NCBI GenBank assembly: GCA_951813545.1
Contig: OX638352.1
Span: 5,117,966 to 5,181,965 of the forward strand
Origin: an uncultured Poribacteria bacterium
Lineage (GTDB): Bacteria; Poribacteria; WGA-4E; WGA-3G
Direction of reading: 5' to 3'
Length of the DNA stretch: 64,000 nucleotides
Both the position numbers and the translations under genes were made by a program. Shown piece by piece: positions 30,807-41,381 of this stretch. The notes below the pieces were generated by a model, which saw nothing but the letters and a program-made list of their open reading frames with translations, was not told the DNA's origin and made no database searches. Every line of letters starts with the position of its first letter. The stretch's first letter is position 1.

Positions 30807-31098
30807 AAAAAATACCCTCCATTAGTGCAGGACCGCAGTACACAGACAGCGTCCTACAGATCAGTTAATTCAGTTTGCCTTACGAAATCTATTCTAATCC
30901 AACTACCTGTGAAAATCAAGCGTTTTAACAGTATATTTTAAAACCGTACAAGCAAATCGAAAATTCTTGACAACTGATTACAAATTCTGTAAACTTATTT
31001 AAACAAGTCTCGTTTAAGAAATTATTTAGCAGGCTATCGTCCGCCTCTCGTATCAGGTGAGACCAACTTTTAAACCGATAATCAAAAAGTCGGGAATC

Positions 31099-31680
31099 AT
31101 GGACAAATTGATTGACGATGAAATGTTAGTTGCTCAGTTTCAATCTGGTCGCCAAAACGCCTTTGATGAGTTGATGAAACGCTACAAATCAAAGATTTTC
31201 TCGTATCTTCTGCGCTCAGTCAGAAATTATGAGGACGCCGAGGATATCACCATCGAAGTTTTCTTTAAAGCATACCGCGCGTTAGAGAATTGGCAACCCA
31301 AAGCCAAATTTTCAACATGGCTCTACAAGATCGCGTCCAATCTCGCTATCGATTATCACCGCACGAAAGCGCGGCATCCCGTCTATGCTTTGGAAGACAC
31401 GGAAATCCCTGAAGCAAACCTCGTCGCAAGCGATCTCTACAGCGATCCAGAAAAACAATTAGAAGAGCAGGAACGCGGACGTATCATTCGTGAGGCAGTT
31501 GATCAGCTCTCCCCGAAACAGAAAGCAGTCTTCATGTTAAGTCGATATGAAGGCTTGCAACTTAAAGAGGTCGCCGAAACCCTTGACATGGCAGAAGGAA
31601 CTGTGAAAATTCACCTTCATCGAGCCGTTAAACGGCTGCAAACGCTGTTACGTCCACTGTGGGAAAACAATGAAATCTAA
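31099..31680 (+). CDS. ECF-type RNA polymerase sigma factor
   Basis: MDKLIDDEMLVAQFQSGRQNAFDELMKRY...YEDAEDITIEVFFKAYRAL...LSPKQKAVFMLSRYEGLQLKEVAETLDMAEGTVKIHLHRAVKRL; TTGACA-N17-TAAACT at 30967. Confidence 0.92.
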   Translation: MDKLIDDEMLVAQFQSGRQNAFDELMKRYKSKIFSYLLRSVRNYEDAEDITIEVFFKAYRALENWQPKAKFSTWLYKIASNLAIDYHRTKARHPVYALEDTEIPEANLVASDLYSDPEKQLEEQERGRIIREAVDQLSPKQKAVFMLSRYEGLQLKEVAETLDMAEGTVKIHLHRAVKRLQTLLRPLWENNEI

Positions 31681-31703
31681 TAATAAGGAAAGGAGAAGGA
31701 CTT

Positions 31704-32348
31704 ATGCCTAAATGTATAAAATCCGAAGGGCAAGCCATTGATTATGTTTATAAGCTTCTGCCGCCAGCGGAAGAGGAGCCCTTCGAAGAACATCTCAAGA
31801 ACTGTCCGGACTGTACCGAAGCAGTTCAATCGTTCGACACTGTACTCCAGTTGACAGACAAGGCACAGGCAGAAGTGACCGTGCCTGAACTCGCGCTTCA
31901 AGATATTGAAATGAACGTGTACAAACGGCTCGCTGCGACACACAAGCAAACGCTGTTCTCGCGCGTCCGTGCGTACTTTGCCAACTTCGGATCCGTGTTT
32001 CGGTGGCAGAAAACCGCTGCCGCGAGCACTGCTGTTCTCGCCCTAATTACTATCGCCATCTTAATGAGCAATCCATTTCAACCAGAACCGAGGTTGCAAT
32101 TGACCGAAGCGCAATCCGCGTATGCTCGGATTGAACAATACCGTCAGCAAGACATTCAACGAAATCTGGAGGAGGCATTGATTACGCATCACCTCCGAAA
32201 CGATGCTTGGGAAACAGAAAGCCGACTTCACCGAATGAAAGAACAGGCACACGGCACAACTTGGACGAAGGTTGCGGACGACCATCTTCAGAACCTTCAA
32301 TCTGGAACTTTGAACAGAACACAGCAGAACAGCAAGAGCAGAAACTAA
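31704..32348 (+). CDS. zinc-finger anti-sigma factor-like membrane protein
   Basis: HLKNCPDC (HxxxCxxC), downstream of the ECF sigma gene, one TM segment. Confidence 0.75.
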   Translation: MPKCIKSEGQAIDYVYKLLPPAEEEPFEEHLKNCPDCTEAVQSFDTVLQLTDKAQAEVTVPELALQDIEMNVYKRLAATHKQTLFSRVRAYFANFGSVFRWQKTAAASTAVLALITIAILMSNPFQPEPRLQLTEAQSAYARIEQYRQQDIQRNLEEALITHHLRNDAWETESRLHRMKEQAHGTTWTKVADDHLQNLQSGTLNRTQQNSKSRN

Positions 32349-32608
32349 GGATTTTTAAATGATTACCATCTGGTCGCAAAGCGTTAAATCAGGCAATTGG
32401 TTTAATAAGGATCTTCGCTTAAGGATCGCCTGCGTCGTTGGAGGCTGCCATCATATTTTCAGAGACATCCAATCCCGCGAGAACTCCACAAAGATGCGCA
32501 GGATCCCCGAAAACCCGCATGAAACGAAGTGGAATGCTGACCAGATGGTCATCGTTAGAAAATCGTGGAATGAAGTAGAACAATGCGCGGAGGCCTCATA
32601 ATTAGAAA

Positions 32609-34576
32609 ATGGAAATGCGAAGTAGACTTATACTTCTCTCACACGTGCTGCTGATCCTTCTCTTCTGTCCGTTTGCTCACGCGCACCTTGAAGAGGTGCA
32701 CGTCTTAGTTGAGGCGGGACGCTATGCGGAAGCCAACGATAAGCTTGAAGCACTTGCCGAATCCACCAAAGACATTGAGGTGAAAAGTTGGTGCTACTAC
32801 CATATCGGCGAAATTTATTATAATTATACACACCAGTACACCAAGGCGGTCGAGGCTTACGACAAAATCTTGACACTCGAAGAAAAGGGACTTCCGCCGG
32901 AGGAAGTCTTTCTCGCCATCATCAAAAAAGGTGATGTCCATAGCCGCATGGGCAATTATCAGGATGCTATCCAAACTTACGATAGGTTGATTAAACTTGC
33001 TCCTGCCTCACACTTTGTGCACAAAACCGGCTTGCAGAAGATTCGGGACATTAATACCGCACTCGCTGATCTCAGGGAGCAGCAGCGTATTAGGATCCAG
33101 TATAAAAGCACACCGCTCGCTGCCATCGCTCAATTTCAGATGGCCGAACTCTACCGGAACCCCTCCCAACTCAACCAGCCCGAAAAGGCAATAGCGGAGT
33201 ATGAGTCACTTCTGAAAGCACACCCCGATGCAATTGTGGCACCAGAAGCCAGATGGCGTATCGCACATGTGAGGCATACCGTTCTCAACCAATCAGCCTC
33301 AGCAATGGCGACCTACAGAAAAGTCATTAACGACTATCCTACCAGCAACTTCGCTGCGGAAGCACTCTTTCAAATGGCAAATATCCATCGTAAAGCTGGG
33401 AAGTATTCGTTAGCAATCCCTGTGTTTGAAAAACTGAAACAGAAATATCCCAACTTCTGGAATATGCACGCTGTCCTCTACTGGACGGGTGTTTGCTATG
33501 AGAAAAACCTGAACTATCCGAAAGCGATAGAGGCTTTTGAAACGTTCCTTCATGCGTATCTACCACAACTCGACCCAGGGTACTTAGGGCAGATCTCGAT
33601 GCATGATAAGAGTATACCTGAAGTGAAGGCACAGATTGGTAAGAAAATTGGGAAACTTTCAGAACAGATGGCGGAAGTAGAATTAAAACGATTGGACACG
33701 GCGCGTACAGATCGAAACTTCTCCGAGGCATTAGATATTGCACGAAACCTCATTGCGAGGGCACCACATACACCTCAGGCAGAACAAGCAGCGGAACAAC
33801 TCTCTACACTCCAACAACTTACAGCAATCGAAGACCTGCGTGAACAACTGCAAAACAGAGAACTCTCCCCTATAGACGCGGCACGCGCGCGGTTGCAAAT
33901 CGGCACCATTTACGAACGGAAACCCTTGCTGGACTATCCAAAGGCTATTGAGGCATATCAAGAGGTATCAAAACATCACCCCGATTCAATCCATGCTGCT
34001 GAAGCACTCTATCGCAGTGGACTCGTCTATTCGGACCAACTCTCTGTACCCAACGAAGCGATCCAGGCTTATAAATGGGTTATCGAAACGCATCCGGACA
34101 CTTTGCAAGCGATGATGGCAAATTTTCAACTGGGTGAACTCTACAGAAGCCTGCACCGTTACAACGAAGCACTACAAGCCTACGAAACCACGATCGGATA
34201 TCCAGAACGGGATCGGTATCTCGCAGGGGGATATAAGGACAGTTTCGCCGATAGGGCGCAGTTTCGGATTGGACGCGTTCATTACGACGACAGGCGTTAC
34301 AATGAGGCTCGCTTCGCTTTCGAGGAGTTCATTCAAAACCGGACGCAGTCTCCGCGCCTCGCGGCTGCTTACATCTACCTCGCCACTATATGTGAAAATC
34401 AGAGTGAAACCGCACAGGCTGCCTATTATTACAAAAGGGCGGAAGAGCACCTCACGGACAATCCTATACAAATGGCAATGCTCATAGAGGAAGTCAGTAC
34501 CCTCGGAAATCTGCAAACTACGGATTCAGATGCCGTTATGCGGTCGCTCGAAAGCAAGCGAAAACGGCTTAAATAG
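32609..34576 (+). CDS. tetratricopeptide repeat protein, secreted
   Basis: 655 aa; repeated A.AIAEYESLLKAHPDA / AIEAYQEVSKHHPDS units. Confidence 0.85.
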   Translation: MEMRSRLILLSHVLLILLFCPFAHAHLEEVHVLVEAGRYAEANDKLEALAESTKDIEVKSWCYYHIGEIYYNYTHQYTKAVEAYDKILTLEEKGLPPEEVFLAIIKKGDVHSRMGNYQDAIQTYDRLIKLAPASHFVHKTGLQKIRDINTALADLREQQRIRIQYKSTPLAAIAQFQMAELYRNPSQLNQPEKAIAEYESLLKAHPDAIVAPEARWRIAHVRHTVLNQSASAMATYRKVINDYPTSNFAAEALFQMANIHRKAGKYSLAIPVFEKLKQKYPNFWNMHAVLYWTGVCYEKNLNYPKAIEAFETFLHAYLPQLDPGYLGQISMHDKSIPEVKAQIGKKIGKLSEQMAEVELKRLDTARTDRNFSEALDIARNLIARAPHTPQAEQAAEQLSTLQQLTAIEDLREQLQNRELSPIDAARARLQIGTIYERKPLLDYPKAIEAYQEVSKHHPDSIHAAEALYRSGLVYSDQLSVPNEAIQAYKWVIETHPDTLQAMMANFQLGELYRSLHRYNEALQAYETTIGYPERDRYLAGGYKDSFADRAQFRIGRVHYDDRRYNEARFAFEEFIQNRTQSPRLAAAYIYLATICENQSETAQAAYYYKRAEEHLTDNPIQMAMLIEEVSTLGNLQTTDSDAVMRSLESKRKRLK

Positions 34577-34617
34577 ATGCAGCTATTTCCGTCTGAAAAT
34601 CCCATCGGAGAAAAGGA

Positions 34618-36219
34618 ATGAGACGTTTTGGGACCGAAGGTCGCTTGTATCTTGAGGATAATTATATTGTCCCACGCACAGAAGAGACTGCCGATTTCAT
34701 CGACCGCGTCAAACAGGGCAAATACATTGTGCTCTTCGCGCCGCGCCAAACCGGCAAAACGACCTTTTTCCAACTGGCACTTGACGCGCTGACAGCCGAA
34801 GAACCGACCTACTTCCCAATTCAACTGAACCTTGAGGAATATGAAGACTACGCCCCTCCCGATTTTTATAGATGTTTTTATAACGACATGTGCGAAGAAA
34901 TTAAGGACGTTTTCCAGAGACGTGAAGAGGTACTCTCTGAAACGTTCATACAATTCTTGGACAATGTCGAGATAACGGATCATGTTTCGATAAGAAGGTT
35001 CTTTGAAAAGCTCCCCAGTTTTCTAAAAAATCAGAAGGTTATCCTCATCATTGACGAATTTGATGGTATCCCGCGAGGGGCTGTTAAGGGGCTCCTACGT
35101 TCGTTACGCCGTATCTATCTTTCAGGGCGGACGCGATGTCCGCACAGTGTCGGCATCGTCGGTATCAAGAACATCATCCAACTCAACTACGATAGGTCTG
35201 TCTCACCCTTCAATATTCAGCAGGAGTTCCATTTACCTAACTTTACGCTTGAACAGGTGCGAGAACTCCTTGCCCAATACACGGACGAAGTTGGTCAAGC
35301 CTTCGCGCCCGAGGTCGTAACTGCTATTCACAAACAGACTGCCGGACAACCTGTGCTTGTCAACCGATTCGCGCAGATTCTCACTGAAGAATTAGGCATT
35401 CCGAAAACCGAGTCCATCACGATAGAACATTTCACAATGGCACACGCGCAGTTGTTGCAAGAACGGAACACGAACATCGCTCATCTAACAACCAACGTTC
35501 AGAGAGACCCACGTTTTGAGAGCATACTGATGCACATTATGGCAAATGATGACGGTGTGCCTTTCAATCTACGCAATGATATCATTAATCAACTTGCTAC
35601 TTATGGTGTCATCAAAAATGGGGCTGACGGTATGTGTGAGATTCTCAATCCAATCTATCTCTATTGCATCCTACAAGTGTTCAAACCCCTCGTAAATGGA
35701 TTGGAGCAGGAATACTTTCCAGAAGATCATGATTATCTCACGCCTACAAGGCAGATTGAACTAGCGGCGTTACTTGATAACTTCCGAGATTTTATTGCTC
35801 GTGCAGGGTTCAGGATCCTACAAGTGCCAGACACCCCGCAAGAGTCGGTAGGACGACACCTACTACTCGCCTATATTGACGAGTTTGTTAGACGCATTGG
35901 CGGTGTTATGCACATTGAGGCACAAACAGGTCGTGGACGGATGGACATCCTCATCACACACAACCAACGAAAATACATTATTGAAACAAAGGTCTGGCGA
36001 GGTATGCGCCGATATCAAGCCGGCAAGCAGCAGCTCGCTGTGTATCTTAAATCGGAGGGAACCACCGAAGGATACTATGTCGTCTTTGATCATCGAAAAG
36101 AGGCAGAACCGCGCGTAGAAACAGAAACATTAGCGGAAAATCTAACGATTCGGAGCTACGTCATTCCTGTGATACAAGAAATCCCTTCATTCAAAACCGA
36201 ATCCACTTCAACAAGATAA
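34618..36219 (+). CDS. AAA ATPase with C-terminal PD-(D/E)XK-like nuclease domain
   Basis: 533 aa; Walker A FAPRQTGKTTFF; VILIIDEFDGI; C-terminal GRGRMDILITHNQRKYIIETKVWRG. Confidence 0.75.
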   Translation: MRRFGTEGRLYLEDNYIVPRTEETADFIDRVKQGKYIVLFAPRQTGKTTFFQLALDALTAEEPTYFPIQLNLEEYEDYAPPDFYRCFYNDMCEEIKDVFQRREEVLSETFIQFLDNVEITDHVSIRRFFEKLPSFLKNQKVILIIDEFDGIPRGAVKGLLRSLRRIYLSGRTRCPHSVGIVGIKNIIQLNYDRSVSPFNIQQEFHLPNFTLEQVRELLAQYTDEVGQAFAPEVVTAIHKQTAGQPVLVNRFAQILTEELGIPKTESITIEHFTMAHAQLLQERNTNIAHLTTNVQRDPRFESILMHIMANDDGVPFNLRNDIINQLATYGVIKNGADGMCEILNPIYLYCILQVFKPLVNGLEQEYFPEDHDYLTPTRQIELAALLDNFRDFIARAGFRILQVPDTPQESVGRHLLLAYIDEFVRRIGGVMHIEAQTGRGRMDILITHNQRKYIIETKVWRGMRRYQAGKQQLAVYLKSEGTTEGYYVVFDHRKEAEPRVETETLAENLTIRSYVIPVIQEIPSFKTESTSTR

Positions 36220-37550
36220 GATTTCGCTCCCGTTAAACCTTTATGCGAATCCGGCAACTTGTTGAGTTCAGCTGTTGTCGATGTCTGAATGTCCTGCAGG
36301 CTTGGAAAACCGTATACCAATTCCCCGTCTTGGATAATCGGTATGAGGAGAGGCTGCCCTTCAGAAACCGGTTCATCCCAGAGTGTCACACAGTCTTTGA
36401 CATAATTTCCGTTAGCATCAGTGACACGATAGACCTGCTTCCTACCGGGTAGCGTCGCTTTGGTAGGCTCATCAAGCGATCGTTTTCCAACAGGTCTGCC
36501 ATCACTCTCGACTAACTTATAAACACCACCAAGGGCAGATGTCCCACCTTCATTTGTGAACGAATTGAAATTAGCACCCGTAGCGAGCCGAGTGCCTACC
36601 CCGAAACTATCAAGCGGTGCTCCTTTTTTGAGCAACGTATCTATTTGGAATTCATCGAGTTCATGGCTTGCGATAATTTGGACATAGTTAAGTCCTGCAG
36701 CGTCAAGGATGCGACGGACCTCTTTGCTGAGCTTTAAGAGGTCGCCGCTGTCCAGTCGGACTGCCCGTAACCGTGCACCACGTGTCTCCATCTCCTTTGC
36801 GACAATGCAGGCGTTTCGTGCCCCTTCAAGCGTATCGTACGTATCTATCAGGAGTGTCGTGTTATTTGGAAAGGCTGTGGCGTAATCTCGGAAGGCTTCT
36901 AACTCGGTAGGTCGTTCGGAGATGAACTTATGTGCCATCGTGCCGACGTAGGGAATATCGAAATAGTGTCCCGCAAGCACCAATGATGTCCCACTTGCAC
37001 CACCGATGAAGGACGCGCGGGCGGCGAGGATACCGGCATCCCTACCGTGTGCCCGCCTCGCACCGAAGTCAAATACAGGTCTACCTCGTGCGGATTCTAC
37101 AATCCGTGAGGCTTTCGTGGCAATCAGGGTCTGAAAATTCATCACACAGAGCAGATAAGTCTCACAAAGTTGGACATCTCTGGAGCGACCTGTGACATTG
37201 ATGATCGGTTCATTGGGGAAAACAGGTGTACCTTCAGGGGCAGCAAAAATGGAACCATCAAAGTGAAAATCTTTAAGGGCGGCGAGGTAGTCAGCGTGCA
37301 GGTCACCCCGCTGTGCTAACCAGTCAAGTGCGGTATCGGTGAAGCGTAAATTTAAGATATAGTGGATTACCTGTTCCAACCCAGCGGCAATGAGATATTG
37401 TCCCTGCGGGACTTGGCGGACGTAATAGTTCGCTGTGATGATTGCATCGTTCTGTGCATCGAAATCTGCTTGCCCCATCGTGAGTTGATAGTAATCAACG
37501 AAGAGTGCCATCTCATCGACTGTGAGTAAGGCATCTTTCGGTGCATTCAT
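36156..37550 (-). CDS. pncB: nicotinate phosphoribosyltransferase
   Basis: 464 aa; FVDYYQLTMGQADF, VFDFGARRAHGRDAG, VRLDSGDL, SFGVGTRLATG. Confidence 0.93.
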   Translation of the reverse strand: MNAPKDALLTVDEMALFVDYYQLTMGQADFDAQNDAIITANYYVRQVPQGQYLIAAGLEQVIHYILNLRFTDTALDWLAQRGDLHADYLAALKDFHFDGSIFAAPEGTPVFPNEPIINVTGRSRDVQLCETYLLCVMNFQTLIATKASRIVESARGRPVFDFGARRAHGRDAGILAARASFIGGASGTSLVLAGHYFDIPYVGTMAHKFISERPTELEAFRDYATAFPNNTTLLIDTYDTLEGARNACIVAKEMETRGARLRAVRLDSGDLLKLSKEVRRILDAAGLNYVQIIASHELDEFQIDTLLKKGAPLDSFGVGTRLATGANFNSFTNEGGTSALGGVYKLVESDGRPVGKRSLDEPTKATLPGRKQVYRVTDANGNYVKDCVTLWDEPVSEGQPLLIPIIQDGELVYGFPSLQDIQTSTTAELNKLPDSHKGLTGAKSYLVEVDSVLNEGISCITGMT

Positions 37551-39937
37551 AAACTTTTTCCCTCAGTTATGACCAATTTCTGGTTAATAGATAGATTTCG
37601 ATGCATATCCACTTGACCGGAGGGCCAGACGATTTCAAGGGTGTCAACCTTTGTGTGTGTGCCGAGTCCAATTTCAAGCGACAGGCTATTCGTTGAGCCG
37701 AAACCGCATCCACCGCTGACTTCTCTGTAAATTACATCATCCCCAATGCGTAAAGTTACTTTAGCACCAATGCCATCCCGATTACTTTTAACCCCGACCA
37801 ACTTTAGAGTGAGCCAATTGTTCCCAACCCCTTTATTTCGATAGAAAAGATTGTGCCACTGGTCACCGATAAATGCTCCACCGACAGGCACGTAGATATC
37901 AACATCACCGTCCGTATCAATATCACCGAAGGTTACGCCGTGTCCCTTCCCAATATTCCCTAAACCCAGTGCGACAGTCGCATCGGTAAAGGTTCCATCA
38001 CCGTTATTGCGGAAGAGAGCGTCGCGTTCAAGTCGCCCCATCTGCGGTGCCCCTGTGGCGAGATAAATATCAAGGTAACCGTCGCTATTGATGTCGCCGA
38101 AGTTTGCTCCCATTGCTCCAAAAGCATGATAGAGTCCTGACTCACGGGTGACATCCGTAAAGGTGCCGTCGCCATTATTCCGATAAAGCACCTGACGATC
38201 GCTGTCATGGGGGGCAGTCCCTGTGATTTGACCGGCGATGAAGGCTTGAAAAGAGCCTGAATTTGAAATAAAGATGTCAAGGTCAGCATCGTTATCTACA
38301 TCCAAAAAGAAGGTAACAAACGCATCCGTAACGGGGAGATTCATACCGGTCATTGCGGTGACATCAGTGAAAGTGCCATCCCCGTTGTTCCGGTAAAGCA
38401 CATTGGACTGTCCGAAATTGACGACGTGCAGATCAATATATCCGTCTTTATCGTAATCCCCCCAAGCCGTTCCGAGAGAGTTTCCAGTATCTGCGACACC
38501 GGCTGCTTCTGCGGTATTCGTGAAAGTGCCATCGCCGTTGTTACGATATAAGACATTCGCAGCACCGTCGCCGATAACCCCGTCTGCAACGTAGAGGTCA
38601 AGGTAGCCATCGTTGTCATAATCAGCCCAAGCGGCACAGAAACTGCTCTGCGGATCTGCGACCCCTGCAGTGTGCGTAACATCGGTGAATGTGCCATCAC
38701 CATTATTGTGATAGAGCGTGTTCTCTGCGGCACCCGACCATCCCCCACGAGTGATGTAGAGGTCGAGGTAGCCATCGTTATCATAATCGGCAAAGAGCGA
38801 ACCCCAGCCGCCTCTTGGATCAGCGATGCCTGCTTGCGCCGCGGTGTTGGTGAATGTCCCATCCCCGTTATTGCGGTAAAGTACGTGGGGTTGGTATGTC
38901 CCAACAGCAACGATATCCAAATCCCCATCATTATCATAGTCGCCCCAAGCACTGCCGCGTCCGCCATCGACCTTGTCCATTTTTAAATCAGATGCTATAT
39001 CGGTGAATTGGCTGTCGGCTGTCGGCTGTCGGTTTTCAGCGTGTGGCAGTTGCGGATCACTCTCTGCCACAGATGGTTCTTGATCGACTACTGACGGAGA
39101 CTGACTGCTGACTGCTATTTGGATTTTGAATTCCTCTGGTAAGTCTGTCGGATAGCCGCCGAGCTTTGCATAAGCCGTCCATAAGTTCCATAAGGTTTCG
39201 GGGTCACGAGGCTTGAGCTGGAGTGATGCTTTGAAATTCGCAACGGCTTTTTCAGGATCACCGTGTCGGAGATGATAGACACCGAGATAGTAGTACGCGC
39301 CAGAGTGACGGCGATAATTTTGGATGATATTCTCAAACCGTTCAGCGGCTTTGTCGGCTTCACCGAGACGGAATTCTGCTAAACCGAGTTGAAGCATCGC
39401 TTCAAGATTATTCGGTTCAAGTTCCAGTACCTTTTCAAACTGTCGTTTGGATGCTGAGAGATCTGGGACGAGCATCTGTTGCGGTGCGCCCAAGAAATAG
39501 CCTAATCTGATGCGTGCGTCGGTATCATCAGGATTCGCCTCCAAAGCACGGGTGAGGACAGTGGTAGAATCAGAAAAGCGTTGTTGATAACTGAAAACCT
39601 GCGCTAATGTTAGGTACGCTCTCGAAAGTTTATCCTTCGCGTCGGGGACCTGTTTAAGCAGGTTTATCAGCGTTTGCAATGTTTCTTCGGCACGCGAAAA
39701 CTTCTGCTGTCTGATATAGGTCCGTGCAAGAAACATGCTTGCATCGTGGGCATTCGTATCAATTCGTAGGCACGCCTGAAACGCTTCTTCCGCTTCGACG
39801 AAGTTGTTCCTGTCTAACGCGTCCAAGCCCCTCTGATAGTGCGCGGTGACTTGCGGGTTTTCCTTGCGCTGAGGTGAATCTGTATTGCAGCCAATACCGA
39901 TGAGGAAGATAAAAAAAATAGAAAAAATCTGTCGCAT
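37547..39937 (-). CDS. lipoprotein with TPR domain and FG-GAP/ASPIC-UnbV domain
   Basis: 796 aa; LIGIGC lipobox; TPRs; DYDNDGYLDLYITRGG repeats; C-terminal NWLTLKLVGVKSNRDGIGAKV. Confidence 0.9.
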   Translation of the reverse strand: MRQIFSIFFIFLIGIGCNTDSPQRKENPQVTAHYQRGLDALDRNNFVEAEEAFQACLRIDTNAHDASMFLARTYIRQQKFSRAEETLQTLINLLKQVPDAKDKLSRAYLTLAQVFSYQQRFSDSTTVLTRALEANPDDTDARIRLGYFLGAPQQMLVPDLSASKRQFEKVLELEPNNLEAMLQLGLAEFRLGEADKAAERFENIIQNYRRHSGAYYYLGVYHLRHGDPEKAVANFKASLQLKPRDPETLWNLWTAYAKLGGYPTDLPEEFKIQIAVSSQSPSVVDQEPSVAESDPQLPHAENRQPTADSQFTDIASDLKMDKVDGGRGSAWGDYDNDGDLDIVAVGTYQPHVLYRNNGDGTFTNTAAQAGIADPRGGWGSLFADYDNDGYLDLYITRGGWSGAAENTLYHNNGDGTFTDVTHTAGVADPQSSFCAAWADYDNDGYLDLYVADGVIGDGAANVLYRNNGDGTFTNTAEAAGVADTGNSLGTAWGDYDKDGYIDLHVVNFGQSNVLYRNNGDGTFTDVTAMTGMNLPVTDAFVTFFLDVDNDADLDIFISNSGSFQAFIAGQITGTAPHDSDRQVLYRNNGDGTFTDVTRESGLYHAFGAMGANFGDINSDGYLDIYLATGAPQMGRLERDALFRNNGDGTFTDATVALGLGNIGKGHGVTFGDIDTDGDVDIYVPVGGAFIGDQWHNLFYRNKGVGNNWLTLKLVGVKSNRDGIGAKVTLRIGDDVIYREVSGGCGFGSTNSLSLEIGLGTHTKVDTLEIVWPSGQVDMHRNLSINQKLVITEGKSL
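39010..39117 (-). repeat. heptanucleotide-repeat element inside a coding linker
   Basis: GGCTGTC x3 at one end, CTGACTG-type repeats at the other; encodes SSQSPSVVDQEPSVAESD...ENRQPTADSQ. Confidence 0.6.
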
Positions 39938-40046
39938 ATCTGTTTTCTTGTCTGAATCAGGATTTACAGGATTTCGGGGTTAGAAACCCTTCCACAAGTG
40001 TTACAGAGGATAACAGATTTACTGGGGAAAGTCAAGATGATGTCAA

Positions 40047-41045
40047 TCAATAGGGTGGTAGTTTTTTCAAGAGTTCTTCGGCGGCTTTCCTATAATCTTG
40101 TTTCTTGCCATGTTCGACGACCTACTGTAGAAATTCTCGTGCCCTTGCTGTGTCGCCCCGATAGTAGTATATCAAGCCGATGTAGAATCTCTGTTCCTCA
40201 CATTTCCCAAAGCCCTGGGGCCAACCATTATAGTTGCGGAATACCCGATTGAGGAACTCGTCATTGTTGGCATAGAATCTTTCGTTATTCAAAATGTAAG
40301 TCGTGCCATCCCACTCGTAGAGGCTGACCCATTCAGGATACGCCGCGCCCGGGATACCGCCGACAGATATACGGTCGGGAATCTTGATTTCATAGATGCC
40401 ATCGTTATCTATATCAAGGTATTCTATCGCCCCCCTTCTGGTAGAACTAAAGGCACTGCAGACTTCGGTGAACTCACCTTCCTGAAACGAAATCACAGCC
40501 ACACCATAGTCACATTCAACCCAGATGTCTAAAATGCCATCGCCTGTCAAATCTACGACTTCAAAGGAGACACCGTAGTAAAACCAAGGTTGATCTTTCC
40601 GCAATTTCCAAAAGACGAAGGGGGCACTCTGAAGTTCAATCGTTTTCCCTGGCACATCAAACGCATGTGTGCCAGCATCAAAGAGTTTGAAAAGTGCCTT
40701 TTTCTTCGGAAACCCATCTGCTTCGTCCTCAGTAATAAGGAGAAACGCCTGAACCCATTCGCCTTGCGGGGCATCAACACCTGTATCAGCAGTCATTAGA
40801 ACAATAATCTCTTTTTCGGGCGTGTCATCAATATTTCCTGCTGTCTTCCGAGTGTTGTAATAGAGTCCTTCAGGTGCCGCAGCAGCCAAAAAGTCGTGAT
40901 ACTTTTGCCCCTCAGGATCACGTCGATCATGGTAACGGTGGTACTTAACAGTTTCGGATGTTGGTGGGGCAGCACTCACCGCTGAACCCCACAGCAGGAG
41001 AGAGATAGTAAGTCCAAGAAGTGTGGTTTGAAGATATTGTTTCAT
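40047..41045 (-). pseudogene. secreted VCBS-like/TPR-tailed protein with in-frame TAG at 40122-40124
   Basis: ORF 40122..41045 (307 aa) continues in frame past TAG: ...GDTARAREFLQ*VVEHGKKQDYRKAAEELLKKLPPY*. Confidence 0.65.
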
Positions 41046-41381
41046 GGGGTTGTCTCCAATTTGCCGCGTCTAATGTCAAGCACAGCGGAAAATAGAAAGG
41101 GCAGAGCGTAGAAGGTGATTCGCCAGTCTTCCGTTCCTTCCATCTTTCTATTCAACCAAAAGCGGGTGGACGAATGGCAGTGAATTTCTTCCAGCCTTCC
41201 GATATTCTTGAATAGGTGAGTTGTGTGTCCATGCTACTATAATTAAACCACACTCTTGCGGAGAATACAAATAGAAGGGGTTAGCAATCAGCGGTCGATA
41301 GGGGAGGTTAGCGGTAGGCAGAGATCGCGATCGGGAAATCGGCGTTTACGGCATGATAGCGTGTGTCTACTACTTTATAAG

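Noticed and set aside
32359-32601. 80-aa + ORF between the anti-sigma factor and TPR gene
   Set aside because: Overlaps the dispersed AACGAAGTGGA-type repeat, no recognisable domain.
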